A stretch of 64,000 bases of DNA from Mixophyes australis (taxonomy: Eukaryota; Chordata; Amphibia; Anura; Limnodynastidae): positions 72,716,869 to 72,780,868 of the forward strand of contig JAVHZZ010000006.1 in assembly GCA_036250195.1 (NCBI GenBank), written 5' to 3'. Shown one piece after another: positions 11,503 through 22,476 of this stretch (position 1 is the stretch's first letter; every line of letters begins with the position of its first letter). The position numbers and the translations under genes were made by a program. The notes under the pieces were generated by a model. The model was not told the DNA's origin, did no database searches, and saw only the letters and a program-made list of their open reading frames with translations.

Positions 11503-14500
11503 ATTAGAAGGCTTCAGGAGAGTCTTGGGGAAAAAGGAAGGAGCCAAAAACGGACTGGCTGTGAGTTGTGATGTGTGATTGCTGGCTGGGCTAGTCTCTC
11601 AAAGTATTTAACCAGTGAAACCAATTTCACTGAAGCACAGAACCTAACTTTGAAGTGAGATATAATTATTCAGTGACCTATGTGTTGTAGTGACTTATGT
11701 TTGCATATTGCTGATTTCTAAAGTATTTACTATATGACATGTTGAATAACTTTGCATACTGAAGGTCATGTGGTATTACTTTCCTACACTGCTGCTACTA
11801 GTCTGCCATGGTGGTAAAACCTTATGCCGCAAGTAAAGAGAATAAACCCACGAGATTATGCAGTTTTAGTCCTGTGACCCTTGTTTTTTTCCAACACTAT
11901 TGGGGGGAGTTTTGCCTCTCTACCATACCACCGGACCTGTAGAATCCTAGCTTACACTACTTCTGTGTCACCAACCATCCTCTCCAGTACACTTATGACT
12001 ATTTGGATCAGCCCACAAAATGGCTACTTAATTTTATATAGGTGTAAGGTGCTCTTTAAAAATGTAAATATATTGTTTGTCATTAAAAGGCATCAAAAAG
12101 GTTAAGCTGTGTTTCCAATTTCAAGTTCCAGATACAATACAACCTGGAGAATTGTGAAAAACAACAGCGGTACTTGTATCTCAGGATGGCAATTGCAGAG
12201 AGTCCACTCCAGAAAACACGCTTCATTGTTTTAATAAAGCATTTTAAAGACAATAAAATTAATATTGTTTTTCTATTATTATTTTTTTTAAGTGGAACTG
12301 GAAGCTATGCAGGTGGGAACTGACAATGCTGGGTCACGCATGCGCAGAGGCACCTTGATAAGGCTGGCAAAACGGAAAGAGTCCTCTTACTACAAAACTA
12401 TCACTTGGGAGCTGAATATTACTCAGCTGTCCACTGAAATCTTCATGGTAAATAGTGGTGAATAAAGATTTTCTAATGCTGCAATTATCAGTAATACAAC
12501 ATCTATTGTATCCCCATTCCATGACAAATAGACCCCATGGACACAGGCACCACTTAGAGAACTTCTAAAAATGTAAAATAACACTTTTGTATACAGCAAC
12601 AATTATCACACATAATTTAAAATTCTACAATAATACACAGGATGAGTATAGTTATGTTTAGTTTAGACAAATTTTGGGACTCAGTAAAAAAGAGGAAAAG
12701 TTGTGAGTTATCCTTCAATCCAAACAAGTTTTATCAGACGTCTGTGAATGCTATTATAAGACCTGGTATGGCATAGACTTGTCAGAGATGCACTGAGATT
12801 AACATCCTGCCAAAATGAAAGAAATTAATGTAATTAGAAGTGTTCAGATTAAAGTGTTAGGGTTGTGCCAGATGGGACGCTGATGTCATGCAAAATCGTG
12901 GGCTTATAACATATGTCTGAACGGGGTCTTACAGAACGCTATTAGCTGCACTGCTGCAAGTCTTGGAAGTCTACAGCTAAATTAGTGTCATCTGAGATTA
13001 ACAAGCAGCAGGTAGTGGCAGTTGGAAGCAAATGTGTTATTGACCCGTCACTAAATTAGACTTGCTTAGCCATCAATAAGACCTACCTGTGGGTTTTAAA
13101 ATTAGCTTTAAGTGAAATTATTTATAAGCACATCAAAAAACATATTGTATTAATTTGGAGCAGTGTAAACCTTTTCCAGATGGCGTGTAGTTTGGGATTT
13201 TAAAATTAAAAGGCTATTAAGTAATAAAGTACAAACATCACACATGATATAACTCATCTTAGCCAGATATATTCTTTCTAGCACTAGACTGTTTAAGTGT
13301 GATATAAGATCAGGTTGCTGTGGGCTATGAAGAATTTTTTTCTGTATTCATTATATTATTAAGGATTAAGTAAAGCTGTTCTACCAACTTGAGGAGGTTG
13401 CTTGATTGGACAAAACAAAACAAATTTCATGTCAAATGCAGGATAAGCCCTGGATTTCCAGACACTCCAGCAGCTCTCATCCTAGAGCAGGGGGTTAGAG
13501 GGCTGCACTGTAATTCACAGCTCATGCTGCTTCTCCATGTGGGCGGTGTGTGCAGAGCGCTGTTGATGTCATCAGTGGGTGTCACTAGCGCTGAGCACAC
13601 AGTTCTTTCCCACATTGTAGCTATTGTGAAAAAAGCTAGAACCCTCCTTCATTGGACACCACAGCAGGTAGGAAACTGTGGGGAAGACATGGGAGTGTGG
13701 TGAGGACCTAAATCATTTAGTCCTCAGAGGACGAATGATGAGAAATGAAGCTGAAGCTGATGGGTTGGAGAAGGTAGAATCGTGAGTAATGAACCTGAAC
13801 ATAAACAAACAAGACTCTGAAGCACCAACAAATGCAAATCCAAACTTTGCTTGTGCAAAGCTTGGTAGGAGTGAGGGCTTTATAAAGGCTGCATACAGGT
13901 CAGGCCTCTTAGTCAGGATTGTCATCTATATAAGCATTGTGCATCACCCATGCATTGTTTTGATTTGTAGGGTGATAATAACTGCAGTGCGCAGTGTTGA
14001 TGATGCACTGCCATCTGTCACCTGTAGCCACTATTGCAGAGGATCTTCACACCAAAGCCTCAGATAGTCTTAATCCACAACTGCTCCTGCCAGCAGCAGA
14101 TACAGTGTTGTTCAGGGTAGAACTGAGGGATAGAAGATGTGAGGATACCTAGATGGGTCCCCACCAAAGCATCAGTCTGGGGAAAAAGTGATGTTTAAAC
14201 ACCTCAGGTTAATAACCCTTTTAAATATCTTAGAATATACACAGATCAGCCCCAACATTAAACCTTGTGCCTATTATTGTGTAGGTCCCCTCTGTGCCAC
14301 CAAAACAGCTCTGACCCGTCAAGGCAAAACCTCTAAAGGTATCCTGTGGCATTTGGTACCAAAATGTTAGCAGCAGAGCCTTTAAGTCCTGGAAGTTGTG
14401 AGGTGGGGCCTCCATGGCACGGACTGGTTTTTCCAGCACATCCCACAGATGCTCGATCGGATTGAGATCTGGGGAATTTGGAGGCCAAGTCAACACCTTG

Positions 14501-15404
14501 AAATCTTTGTCATTTTCCTCAAACCATTCCTAAATATTTTTTGCTGTGTGGCAGAGTGCATTATTCTGCTGAAAGAGCCCACTGCCATCAGGAAATACAG
14601 TTGCCATGATGGGGTGTACTTGATCTGCAACAATATTTTGATAGGCAATGTTACACATCAAAGTAACATTCACCTGAATGCCAAGACCCAAGATTTCCCA
14701 GTAGAACAGTGCCCAGAGCACAACACTGCCTTTGGTGGCTTGCCTTCTTCCCATAGTGCGTCCTGGTGGCATCTCTTTCCCATATAAATGACACACACAC
14801 ACCCGGCTGTCCACATGATGCAATTGAGAACGTGTGCAGGTCTGGCACTCGTACCCATTGTAGACATTTTCGGCTGTGTACAGGGATCATCAGCATGGGA
14901 ACTCTGACTGGTCTGTTGTTAAACAGCAAGCTATGAGTACTGTGTGTTTTGACACCTTTCTATCATAGACAGCATTAACTTTTGCAGTATTTTAGGCTAC
15001 AGCAGCTCTTCTGTGGGATTGGACCAGACGGGCTAGCTTTCGATCCCCACGCGCATCAATGAGCCTTGGGTGCACATGACCCTGACGCCGGTTCACCGGT
15101 TGGCCTTCCTTGGACCACTTTTGGTAGGTACTATCCATTGCAAACTGGGAACACTCCACAAGACCTGCTGTTTTGGAAATACTCTGACCCAGTCGTTTAG
15201 CCATCACAATTTGGCCTTTGTCAAAGTTGCTCAGTGCCTCCTGCAGCTCCTGTCTGTCAAGAGCTTTGTTGGACTTTTATCTTTATAGGTATCCAGTTTG
15301 CAGTTACACTGTTTCCCCAAAGGGGCCACTGTGGTACTTTGACATCTCTCCTACCTGCCAGAGCTATGCTCATTACTCCAGGATGCTTAGCACCTGTCCC
15401 CAGC

Positions 15405-15412
15405 ATATATAA
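15405..15412 (+). promoter_or_regulatory. LTR TATA box
   Basis: TATATAAA lies about 170 bp into the solo LTR, on the same strand as the LTR polyadenylation signal. Confidence 0.55.
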
Positions 15413-15996
15413 ATCTGCCTGTCCCAGCAACCTTTGCCAGTTCATCTGTTGCCTTGACCTCTGCTGGTTCTCCTGTGAGTTATCATTGTTTGACTTCCTG
15501 GTTTTGACCTCTTCTTGTCCCTCCATTTTGGCATCTCTTCCTGTGACCCCTGACTCGGCTTTGTTATGACCCACACCTGCTTCTCGCTGGTATTGTGGTG
15601 GATCGTCTGACTTTAATCCCTGACTTGTTTGACCCTTCTACTTTACGGTGTTTGTATTCCATTGCACCCCTAGCAATACAGCACCTACAGTCTGCATCCT
15701 GTGTGTCATCTCCACTGCCTAGTGGTAGCGCCTCACAGACCATCGCATCCTGTGTCCAGTATCTCTGGTGTATCGGTCCGCAGACTATTGCTTCCTGTGT
15801 GTAATCTCCACTATCTTCGTAGATCACTATACTTTCTCGACTTGCTGATCATCCGGTGCCTCCTGCTACCTGTGATGCAATGCATCCAGTGCCTCGAGCC
15901 TCCAGAGTCCAAGTACTCTTTGCTATAACGGCCATACTCTGCTGAGTTTTCATGCCTTACCATTTATTGCATCACTTACCTGTGTAACCCGTGTTA

Positions 15997-16002
15997 AATA
16001 AA
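15997..16002 (+). terminator. LTR polyadenylation signal
   Basis: AATAAA lies 57 bp before the LTR end and downstream of the TATA box, consistent with R/U5 organisation. Confidence 0.6.
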
Positions 16003-16694
16003 AACCACTTCATTCCACTTGCATTCTCTCAAGGGTTTTTATATTGGGAATCCTGACACTCAGATCCTTACGCTTGCCCATTATTCCTGCTTTCAACACA
16101 TCAACTTCAAGAACTGACTGTTCACTTGCTGTCTAATATATCTCACCCCTTGACAGGTGTCACTGTCACAAGATAATCAATGTTATTCACTTCACTTGTC
16201 AATAGTTTTAATGTTGTGATGTATATCTCAGAACATATCGCCTTCAAATTAAATGTGTATCTGTGTATTCTATTGCCAGGTTTTCACAACTTTTTTTCTT
16301 ATTTTTTTTTAGAGATATACCAAGTACCCCTTAATGTCTGTAAATGTATAAAGTATCCACTTACGTCTCTAAACGTTACCTATTCACTCTTATGTGTGTA
16401 AATATTACTAATTATTCTATAGGTATGTTTATCAAGTTTTCTCTCATATCTTTAAATGTTTACCTATTCATCATGTCTGTAAATGTTTACAAAGTTCCCA
16501 CTTGGTACACAACGCTTATTAGTTATGTCCGTAAAGGTTTACTCATTCACCTATATGCCTATGAAAATTTACCAAATACCACCCTCTGTTTTGTCAATAT
16601 TTACCCAAACCCACTTCATGCCTAAAAGTACTCCTGTCTTACATAGTCCTGGGGTCCACATATAGCAAATTTACAGCATTAAATCAAGACTAGG

Positions 16695-16779
16695 GGGTAA
16701 ATGTATCATCCTTCGATTTCTGCAAGTCACCGGCGACTTTGCAGTGAAAAATTAAAGCACGGATGGCTTGTAAAGGCAA
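16695..16779. repeat. Half fold-back MITE (left arm only)
   Basis: The sequence begins tagggggtaaatgtatcatc and runs through gcaagtcaccggcgactttg to a ttgtaaagg tip, matching the left arms of the GGGGTAAATG family. No right arm follows; the 36-bp minisatellite begins at the tip instead. Confidence 0.75.
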
Positions 16780-17742
16780 GTATTGTGTGTAGGTGGTGCG
16801 GGAAGAACGCAGGTAGTATTGTGTGTAGGTGGTGCGGGAAGAACGCAGGTAGTATTGTGTGTAGGTGGTGCAGGAAGAACGCAGGTAGTATTGTGTGTAG
16901 GTGGTGCAGGAAGAACGCAGGTAATATTGTGTGTAGGTGGTGCGGGAAGAACGCAGGTAGTATTGTGTGTAGGTGGTGCGGGAAGAACGCAGGTAGTATT
17001 GTGTGTAGGTGGTGCGGGAAGAACGCAGGTAGTATTGTGTGTAGGTGGTGCGGGAAGAACGCAGGTAGTATTGTGTGTAGGTGGTGCGGGAAGAACGCAG
17101 GTAGTATTGTGTGTAGGTGGTGCGGGAAGAACGCAGGTAGTATTGTGTGTAGGTGGTGCGGGAAGAACGCAGGTAGTATTGTGTGTAGGTGGTACGGGAA
17201 GAACGCAGGTAGTATTGTGTGTAGGTGGTGCGGGAAGAACGCAGGTAGTATTGTGTGTAGGTGGTGCGGGAAGAACGCAGGTAGTATTGTGTGTAGGTGG
17301 TGCGGGAAGAACGCAGGTAGTATTGTGTGTAGGTGGTGCGGGAAGAACGCAGGTAGTATTGTGTGTAGGTGGTGCGGGAAGAACGCAGGTAGTATTGTGT
17401 GTAGGTGGTACGGGAAGAACGCAGGTAGTATTGTGTGTAGGTGGTGCGGGATGAACGCAGGTAGTATTGTGTGTAGGTGATGCGGGAAGAACGCAGGTAG
17501 TATTGTGTGTAGGTGGTGCGGGAAAAACGCAGGTAGTATTGTGTGTAGGTGGTGCGGGAAGAACGCAGGTAGTATTGTGTGTAGGTGGTGCGGGAAGAAC
17601 GCAGGTAGTATTGTGTATAGGTGGTGCGGGAAGAACGCAGGTAGTATTGTGTATAGGTGGTGCGGAAAGAACGCAGGTAGTATTGTGTATAGGTGGTGCG
17701 GAAAGAACGTAGGTAGTATTGTGTAGGTGGTGTGGGGAGAAC
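16780..17742. repeat. 36-bp minisatellite, about 26-27 units
   Basis: The unit is about tattgtgtgtaggtggtgcg followed by ggaagaacgcaggtag. Units are nearly identical across the middle, with variants at the edges (gtataggtgg, gcggaaaga), as expected when an array homogenises internally. Thirty-six is divisible by three and the unit lacks stops, so several frames on both strands are open for up to about 356 codons. These are not genes: the translations are pure unit repeats with no initiation context. Confidence 0.97.
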
Positions 17743-18351
17743 ACTGATGGTGTGAAACAATGTGTTATTATTTATGTTCTTTCCTGTGCCATTGAGCTGG
17801 GATTAGCAGGAGAAGAGGGGTTATGTTAGATTGCTTACAAGATGTTAAGAGCCTTGTGCTGGAGTTTGGAGCAGTAAAGCAGATTGTCTCAGAATAATTT
17901 ATAGCCATGTCATAGAAAGGTCATGTTTGGAGAAAGCAGTAGTATACATGAGGTAAGGCACTGGTAGGGCAGTACCATATCTAAACAGAGAATTGTGAAA
18001 ATGCAGAAAAATAAATTCATTGCCCATCACTGTGCCGTGAAATAAGGACACAAAATCGTATTCTGCATTGTACAACACATCTTTCAACTTTTTATTTTAT
18101 CTACTTTCCCTAACCATGTCTGTAACACTTTACACACATCAAACACAATTTCTGGACTTGATGTCATTTACTGTTATATTCTATTATCTGATATGTATTC
18201 CTCTTTATGTACATATTGTCAGTCTTAGTGACAATCGTTTTAGAATGTTGCCATTGTCAGACCATTCAGTATGCAGCTCTTTGTACAGCATTCCCTATTC
18301 ACTTTTTAAAAGTAAAAATATAAAATATTGAGATAAAAAAAAACTACCATG

Positions 18352-18497
18352 TTGCAATAAATTATTTATTTCCATCTTTAATTTACAAAAAAAGACTATA
18401 ACACATAATATTGTAACAATGGTATAAAGAGAGATACATTCTATTATTGCAGAAGCCTTTAGTGGTCCATTTGTAGCACCAATGAGTGTGCTTAATC
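18352..18497 (-). CDS. DNAI2: DNAI2 probable terminal exon (last residue, stop, 3' UTR)
   Basis: A long pyrimidine tract (gttctttttctttttaatatag) precedes GATTAAG. Joined in phase 0 to the preceding exon this gives Asp then TAA. About 130 nt downstream is AATAAA, then a CA cleavage context and a T-rich stretch. An acceptor, stop, polyadenylation signal and T-rich downstream element in that order support a last exon. The coding contribution is only one residue, so protein homology cannot confirm it. Confidence 0.5.
18365..18370 (-). terminator. DNAI2 candidate polyadenylation signal
   Basis: AATAAA on the minus strand, followed about 12-15 nt later by a CA dinucleotide and then a run of T. 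It is overlapped by a second AAATAAAT-like phase. Confidence 0.5.
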
Positions 18498-18645
18498 CTA
18501 TATTAAAAAGAAAAAGAACATATTGAGAACGTTTGGTTAAGGAGGCGGAAACAGAAGAACAAAAATGTCACATAAGCGGCAGGAGCCTTTAGTGCGGACA
18601 GACACATTAGACTAGCACCACAGGTATTTGGCAGAGCACACCTAG

Positions 18646-20450
18646 GACTTGATTTACTAAAGGGCTGTTTGATGAATCGGATAGTATTTGACTGTTTTTC
18701 CAGCTGTTTTAAAACTGTTGGATTTATTGAAGGCAAAACCATTATTAAAATGACCAGAATGAATATTTAAAAAACCCACCACTTTACAGATCGCCATCCA
18801 AATTTTAACAATGATACAAACAGCCGACTTTACCAAGCTGAGGTTTGCAAAACTGCCACCAAATGGCCAGTGGTGGGACTGCTCAAATTGCTGCTGTTTG
18901 TGCTATCTAGCCATTCAGAACATAAGAGGAAGCAGAACTGACATATAAATTATGGGGGCAATCATTATTTATTAAGGGGCAAAATTAACTTATAATTAAC
19001 TTATGGGGCAACTTATTTTTCATTATATTATGAGGACAATATCATTTCCCCCTGTAATTTATATGTCATTAGTGCCTCCTCTTATGTTCTGAATGGCAAG
19101 ATAGTGCAAACGCACTATCAAGCCAATAAGAAGCAGGTACAGAAAAACTATTTTTCCTTGCGGTTTTGTTGGCGGTTTTTGCCAAACCGCTGGCAGCTTT
19201 ACTAAAATGCCGGTGGTTTAGATGTTTTCAACCCACCACACTTTGCCAGGCATTTTACACTGTAGCCTCAAACCACCCCCTATAGTAAATGCGGCGGTTT
19301 GCCGTACTAAACCGCAACCACACACGATTTTTAGTAAATGTATCTCATAATGGCAGTTTCTATATGATAACAATATATTGGTTTACCTATTTAAATATTG
19401 TCATTATGTCTTTTTGGTAAAAGCAAACAAAATTAAGTTATAGATATTGCACATTTTATATATATTGCACATTATATAGCTCCATCACAGTCCTACCTGT
19501 CAGTGAAACTCAGATAAAGTAGCTGTGGAATTTTTTGCATTGCCACGTACCTTAATTACCTTCTATCCACTTTATTACTGTGAGTTTTTTTGGATTATTC
19601 ATGTATGCTTCTAACCATTACACACTAGCTTATTTACTATAGGGTGGTTTGAGGGTGGGATATTAAATGGCTGGAGATGTGTGGCGGATGGAACACCACT
19701 AAACCGCTGCCAGTTTACTCAAATCAACCCTCAAAATTGCCAGAAAAAAGTTTTCTTATACCGGTTGTCCTTATTCAGAACATCACTAATTTATAAATTA
19801 TAGGGACAATCATTATTTAATGATTAAGGGGAAAGATAAATGTATAATTAACTTCTGGGGGCAAATTTTATTTTCACTTTATTAAGGGGCCTATATTATT
19901 GCATTATATTATGGAGGTAATATGAATATATAAATTATATTAACTGGGCAATACCATTTGATTGCTAATGGAGCTATAATTATTTATGGTGCACAAATGT
20001 AGCACTACATATTACCCCTATAATGATACAATAATATTGTCCCCTTAATATAATGGGGGGAAAAATTGCACCCAGAAGTTAATTATACATTATTAATATT
20101 TTTTAATTAATTGTGCCCCTTAATCAACAAATAATGATTGCACCCATAATTCATAAGTCAATAATGCCTAGGCTTACATTCTGAATGGCACTGTAGCTCA
20201 AACAGCATGTAATCTTGCCTCTCCCAACCACCTTCTTTTTTTTACTTTCTGGTGGTTGTCCTGGCGGTTTGTCAAACAGCATCTAATATCCCTGATGGTT
20301 TGTATTTTTACCATGTTGAAGGTCGGGATGGCGATTGTAAAGTGCTTTTTAAACTGTGGTTTTTAGCTGTTTTATTAGCAGTTTGGCCTTAAGCAAATCC
20401 AGAAAAACTGCCAAAAACCGGCATTTAAGCCCTTTAATAAATCTATTTTA
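18646..20450. repeat. Pair of related fold-back elements forming a 1.8-kb inverted region
   Basis: The left end tttactaaagggc mirrors gccctttaataaa at the right end. Homology continues inward: tttac..atcgccatcc in the left arm against the complement of the right arm. Smaller palindromes are nested inside, such as cagaacataagaggaag against cctcctcttatgttctg, plus mirrored runs containing aagttaattata. The middle (about 19345-19620) is plain AT-rich DNA. Two adjacent, oppositely oriented elements of one family is the simplest reading. It lies in DNAI2 intron 13. Confidence 0.65.
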
Positions 20451-20639
20451 ATTTAAAAAACAAATCAACGATTCATGCCGGGTTTAGCACATATTGTCCT
20501 CCCTCATTTCCTCTCTAGCTCCCCTCTGGAGCAACCCACACTTTTCCCCTGGTAAGTTATCACAGCAATTTAAGCACTGATTACAGGAATACATGTGGTC
20601 TTGGACCTGGCTGTTAATAAAACTTGGGCCTTAATGTCA

Positions 20640-21800
20640 GATCCTTTCCATAAGTTTCAACCTTTTCATCTGCTTTTCTTTGAATAGTTCCAGGTCCGAC
20701 ACTTTGCTATGTCCTTGCCCTCCCCTGACGCTCTTCGGTCCCTCACTTTCTTTGAGAACATGTATTTACACTTCCCACTTATCAAGGGGATGACATCTGG
20801 AATCTATAATTGACTGATAGAGATCACCTTCGAGACGTCAGGTCGGCATGAGTGGGAATGGGAAAGAGACCTGGGATGGGACCCCCCCCGGTCGAGTCTT
20901 GTTAGGAGGAGGTCAGAGAGGGAATTGTCAGGAGCTCGATCTCTACACTAATTAAGGAGACAGCATACAAATTGTATTATAGGTGGTATTATACTCCAGA
21001 CACGTTATCTAGAATGTTTCCCACGGCCACTCCGAGCTGCTGGCGGGAATGTGGTCAGAGGGGTACGATGCTACATATATGGTGGTACCTTTCTGGACCA
21101 TGGTTCTCGCACTTATAAACTCCATGTCTGAACAACAGGTCAATAAGGACCTTTGGTCGTACCTTCTCTCTCGCCCCTTTCCTGAGGAGAGCTCCCCTTC
21201 TAACAAGCTTATCTCTCATATATTCGCAGTTGCTAAGTCCCTGATAGCCAAACATTGGAAAGACCCTAATCCTCCCTCCATGCAGGAGCTACAGAATTAC
21301 ATATGGCATATCGCAAACATGGAGAGTATTACATACTATCTACATGACAAATCACATAAATTCAACAAGGTTTGGGCCCCCCTGGTATTTATAAGAAAGC
21401 CGTAGCTGCATATCTTCCTCGACTCTCCCTTCCGCTATTAGCACATAGCCTTTGGGCCACCTCCGGATCCCACCATCGGTAGGAGCCTCGTTTATATTGA
21501 AGATTGATTTCTAATTGCATAGGTTGATTGTCCCCGGACATGTTGCATATATTTTCATTAGTAATATCATTGTTGAAATTTGGGCCTTCCCTACTCCCCC
21601 CCCCTCTCTTCTCCCCCTTAACCTCCTCCCCCCCAGCCCTGATCCATCTCCCTCCCCCCCTCCCCCACTAGTATAAAACATAAAAATAAGAGGAGACATT
21701 TTGTTTACTCATATCCTTTTGATCAATAAAATGTATTTCTTGAACTGTTTCCCCTTTAAATAGTTTAAAACAAAAAAAAACAAAAACAAAACAACCATTC
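20640..21800 (+). mobile_element. L1-type LINE, 3' end
   Basis: The plus strand encodes a decayed L1 ORF2 C-terminus (WYYTP-like then FPTATPSCW-like segments, a degenerate LHIWW motif). A readable end at about 21049-21405 contains KSLIAKHWKDPNPPSMQELQ and IWHIANMESITYYL, typical of L1. After it come a C-rich 3' UTR, AATAAA and a poly-A tail (about 21765-21800). The 5' end is truncated. It lies antisense in DNAI2 intron 13 (18498-21941). Confidence 0.85.
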
Positions 21801-21941
21801 TGGAATTACAAGACTTAGTAAATTAAAAATAGACTTTGACAGATTATTGCGCCCATAGTTTTCAAAATTAAAAATAAGAATAAACTCTGCCTTTGACTAA
21901 GCATAGACATTCATCTGATTTGATGTACATATGAAACTCAC

Positions 21942-21980
21942 ATCTGATTTCACATCTTTCTCCTCTGACACTTCTTTTTC
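21942..21980 (-). CDS. DNAI2: DNAI2 coding exon 13 (acidic tail micro-exon)
   Basis: A 39-nt exon encodes EKEVSEEKDVKSD (residues 578-590). The acceptor is atgtttctatattctacag and the donor is GAT|gtgagt, a near-consensus site. Phase 0 on both sides fits the previous exon, which ends EEEKE. The human tail is also Glu/Asp-rich but is not alignable residue by residue. If the donor were skipped, the frame would run 14 more codons to TAG at 21897-21899, giving a different C-terminus. Confidence 0.65.
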
Positions 21981-22122
21981 CTGTAGAATATAGAAACATA
22001 ATGTAAATATTTTAGCACTTCAAATTGTGCCTAGTTACCAATGTAGTAGGAGCAACTTTAATAGTAGATATCGAGTGGAAATCAGTATGTAGGCGCTATA
22101 CAAAGTAGCTACGATTAGATGG

Positions 22123-22476
22123 TCAGCACGGTGGCGTAGTGGTTAGCACATCTGCCTTGCAGCACTGGGGTCATGAGTTCAATTCCCGACCATGGCCTTA
22201 TCTGTGAGGAGTTTGTATGTTCTCCCCGTGTTTGCGTGGGTTTCCTCCGGGTGCTCCGGTTTCCTCCCACACTCCAAAAAAAAAACATACTGGTAGGTTA
22301 ATTGGCTGCTAACAAATTGACCCTAGTCTTTGTGTGCGTCTCTCTCTGACTGTCTGTCTGTGCTAGGGATTTTAGACTGTAAGCTCCAATGGGGCAGGGA
22401 CTGATGTGAATGAGTTCTCTATACAGCGCTGCGGAATTAGTGGCGCTATATAAATAAATGGTGATGATGATGATGG
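22123..22476 (+). repeat. tRNA-like SINE, full-length copy
   Basis: The head cagcacggtggcgtagtggt with ggtcatgagttcaattcccg resembles tRNA A and B boxes. The body includes gtttcctcccacactccaaa and agactgtaagctccaatggg. The 3' end is gctatataaataaatggtga followed by a GATGAT tail. This copy is the reference for five others in the window. It lies in DNAI2 intron 12. Confidence 0.9.

Larger units (their letters stand above)
15235..16058 (+). mobile_element. Solo LTR inserted in the Tc1 copy
   Basis: An 824-bp insert begins TGCCTCCTGCAG and ends GGAATCCTGACA (TG...CA). It is bounded on both sides by CTCAG (15230-15234 and 16059-16063), a 5-bp target duplication as made by LTR-retrotransposon integrases. 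It has a TATATAAA box and an AATAAA in the same orientation, as expected for U3-R-U5. No internal coding region is present, so it is a recombination-generated solo LTR. Family (Ty3-like or endogenous retrovirus) is not decided. Confidence 0.87.
14238..16213 (-). mobile_element. Degenerate Tc1/mariner transposon, interrupted by a solo LTR
   Basis: The left end is cacagatcagccccaacatt and the right end ttttaatgttgtg.tgtatat, next to TA dinucleotides. Minus-strand fragments match Tc1-family transposase. The N-terminal helix-turn-helix part ([30 protein letters not shown]) lies at about 14992-15207. The catalytic middle (HVDSRVCV, FPDGSGLFQQNNALCHTAKN) and the DDE end (WPPNSPDLNPIEHLWDVLEK) follow at 14230-14900. 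Frames shift between them and the D of the Q-D-N motif is changed to N, so it is inactive. Sequence typical of the 5' inverted-repeat region resumes at 16059-16213 after the LTR. Confidence 0.9.
6808..18351. other. Intergenic region between the DNAI2 3' end and the KIF19 start
   Basis: About 11.5 kb lie between the putative DNAI2 cleavage site and the KIF19 start codon. The right part of this interval as transcribed (from about 6808 upward) must contain the KIF19 promoter and 5' UTR, but no motif singles out a start site. The identified contents are listed separately. Positions 7260-9460, 10010-10800, 11510-14230 and 17750-18350 contain no gene or element I can name with support. Confidence 0.7.

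Noticed and set aside
16690..17760. Long open frames up to 356 codons on both strands
   Set aside because: They are translations of a 36-bp stop-free tandem repeat; unit length divisible by three keeps frames open. No initiation context, introns or homology.
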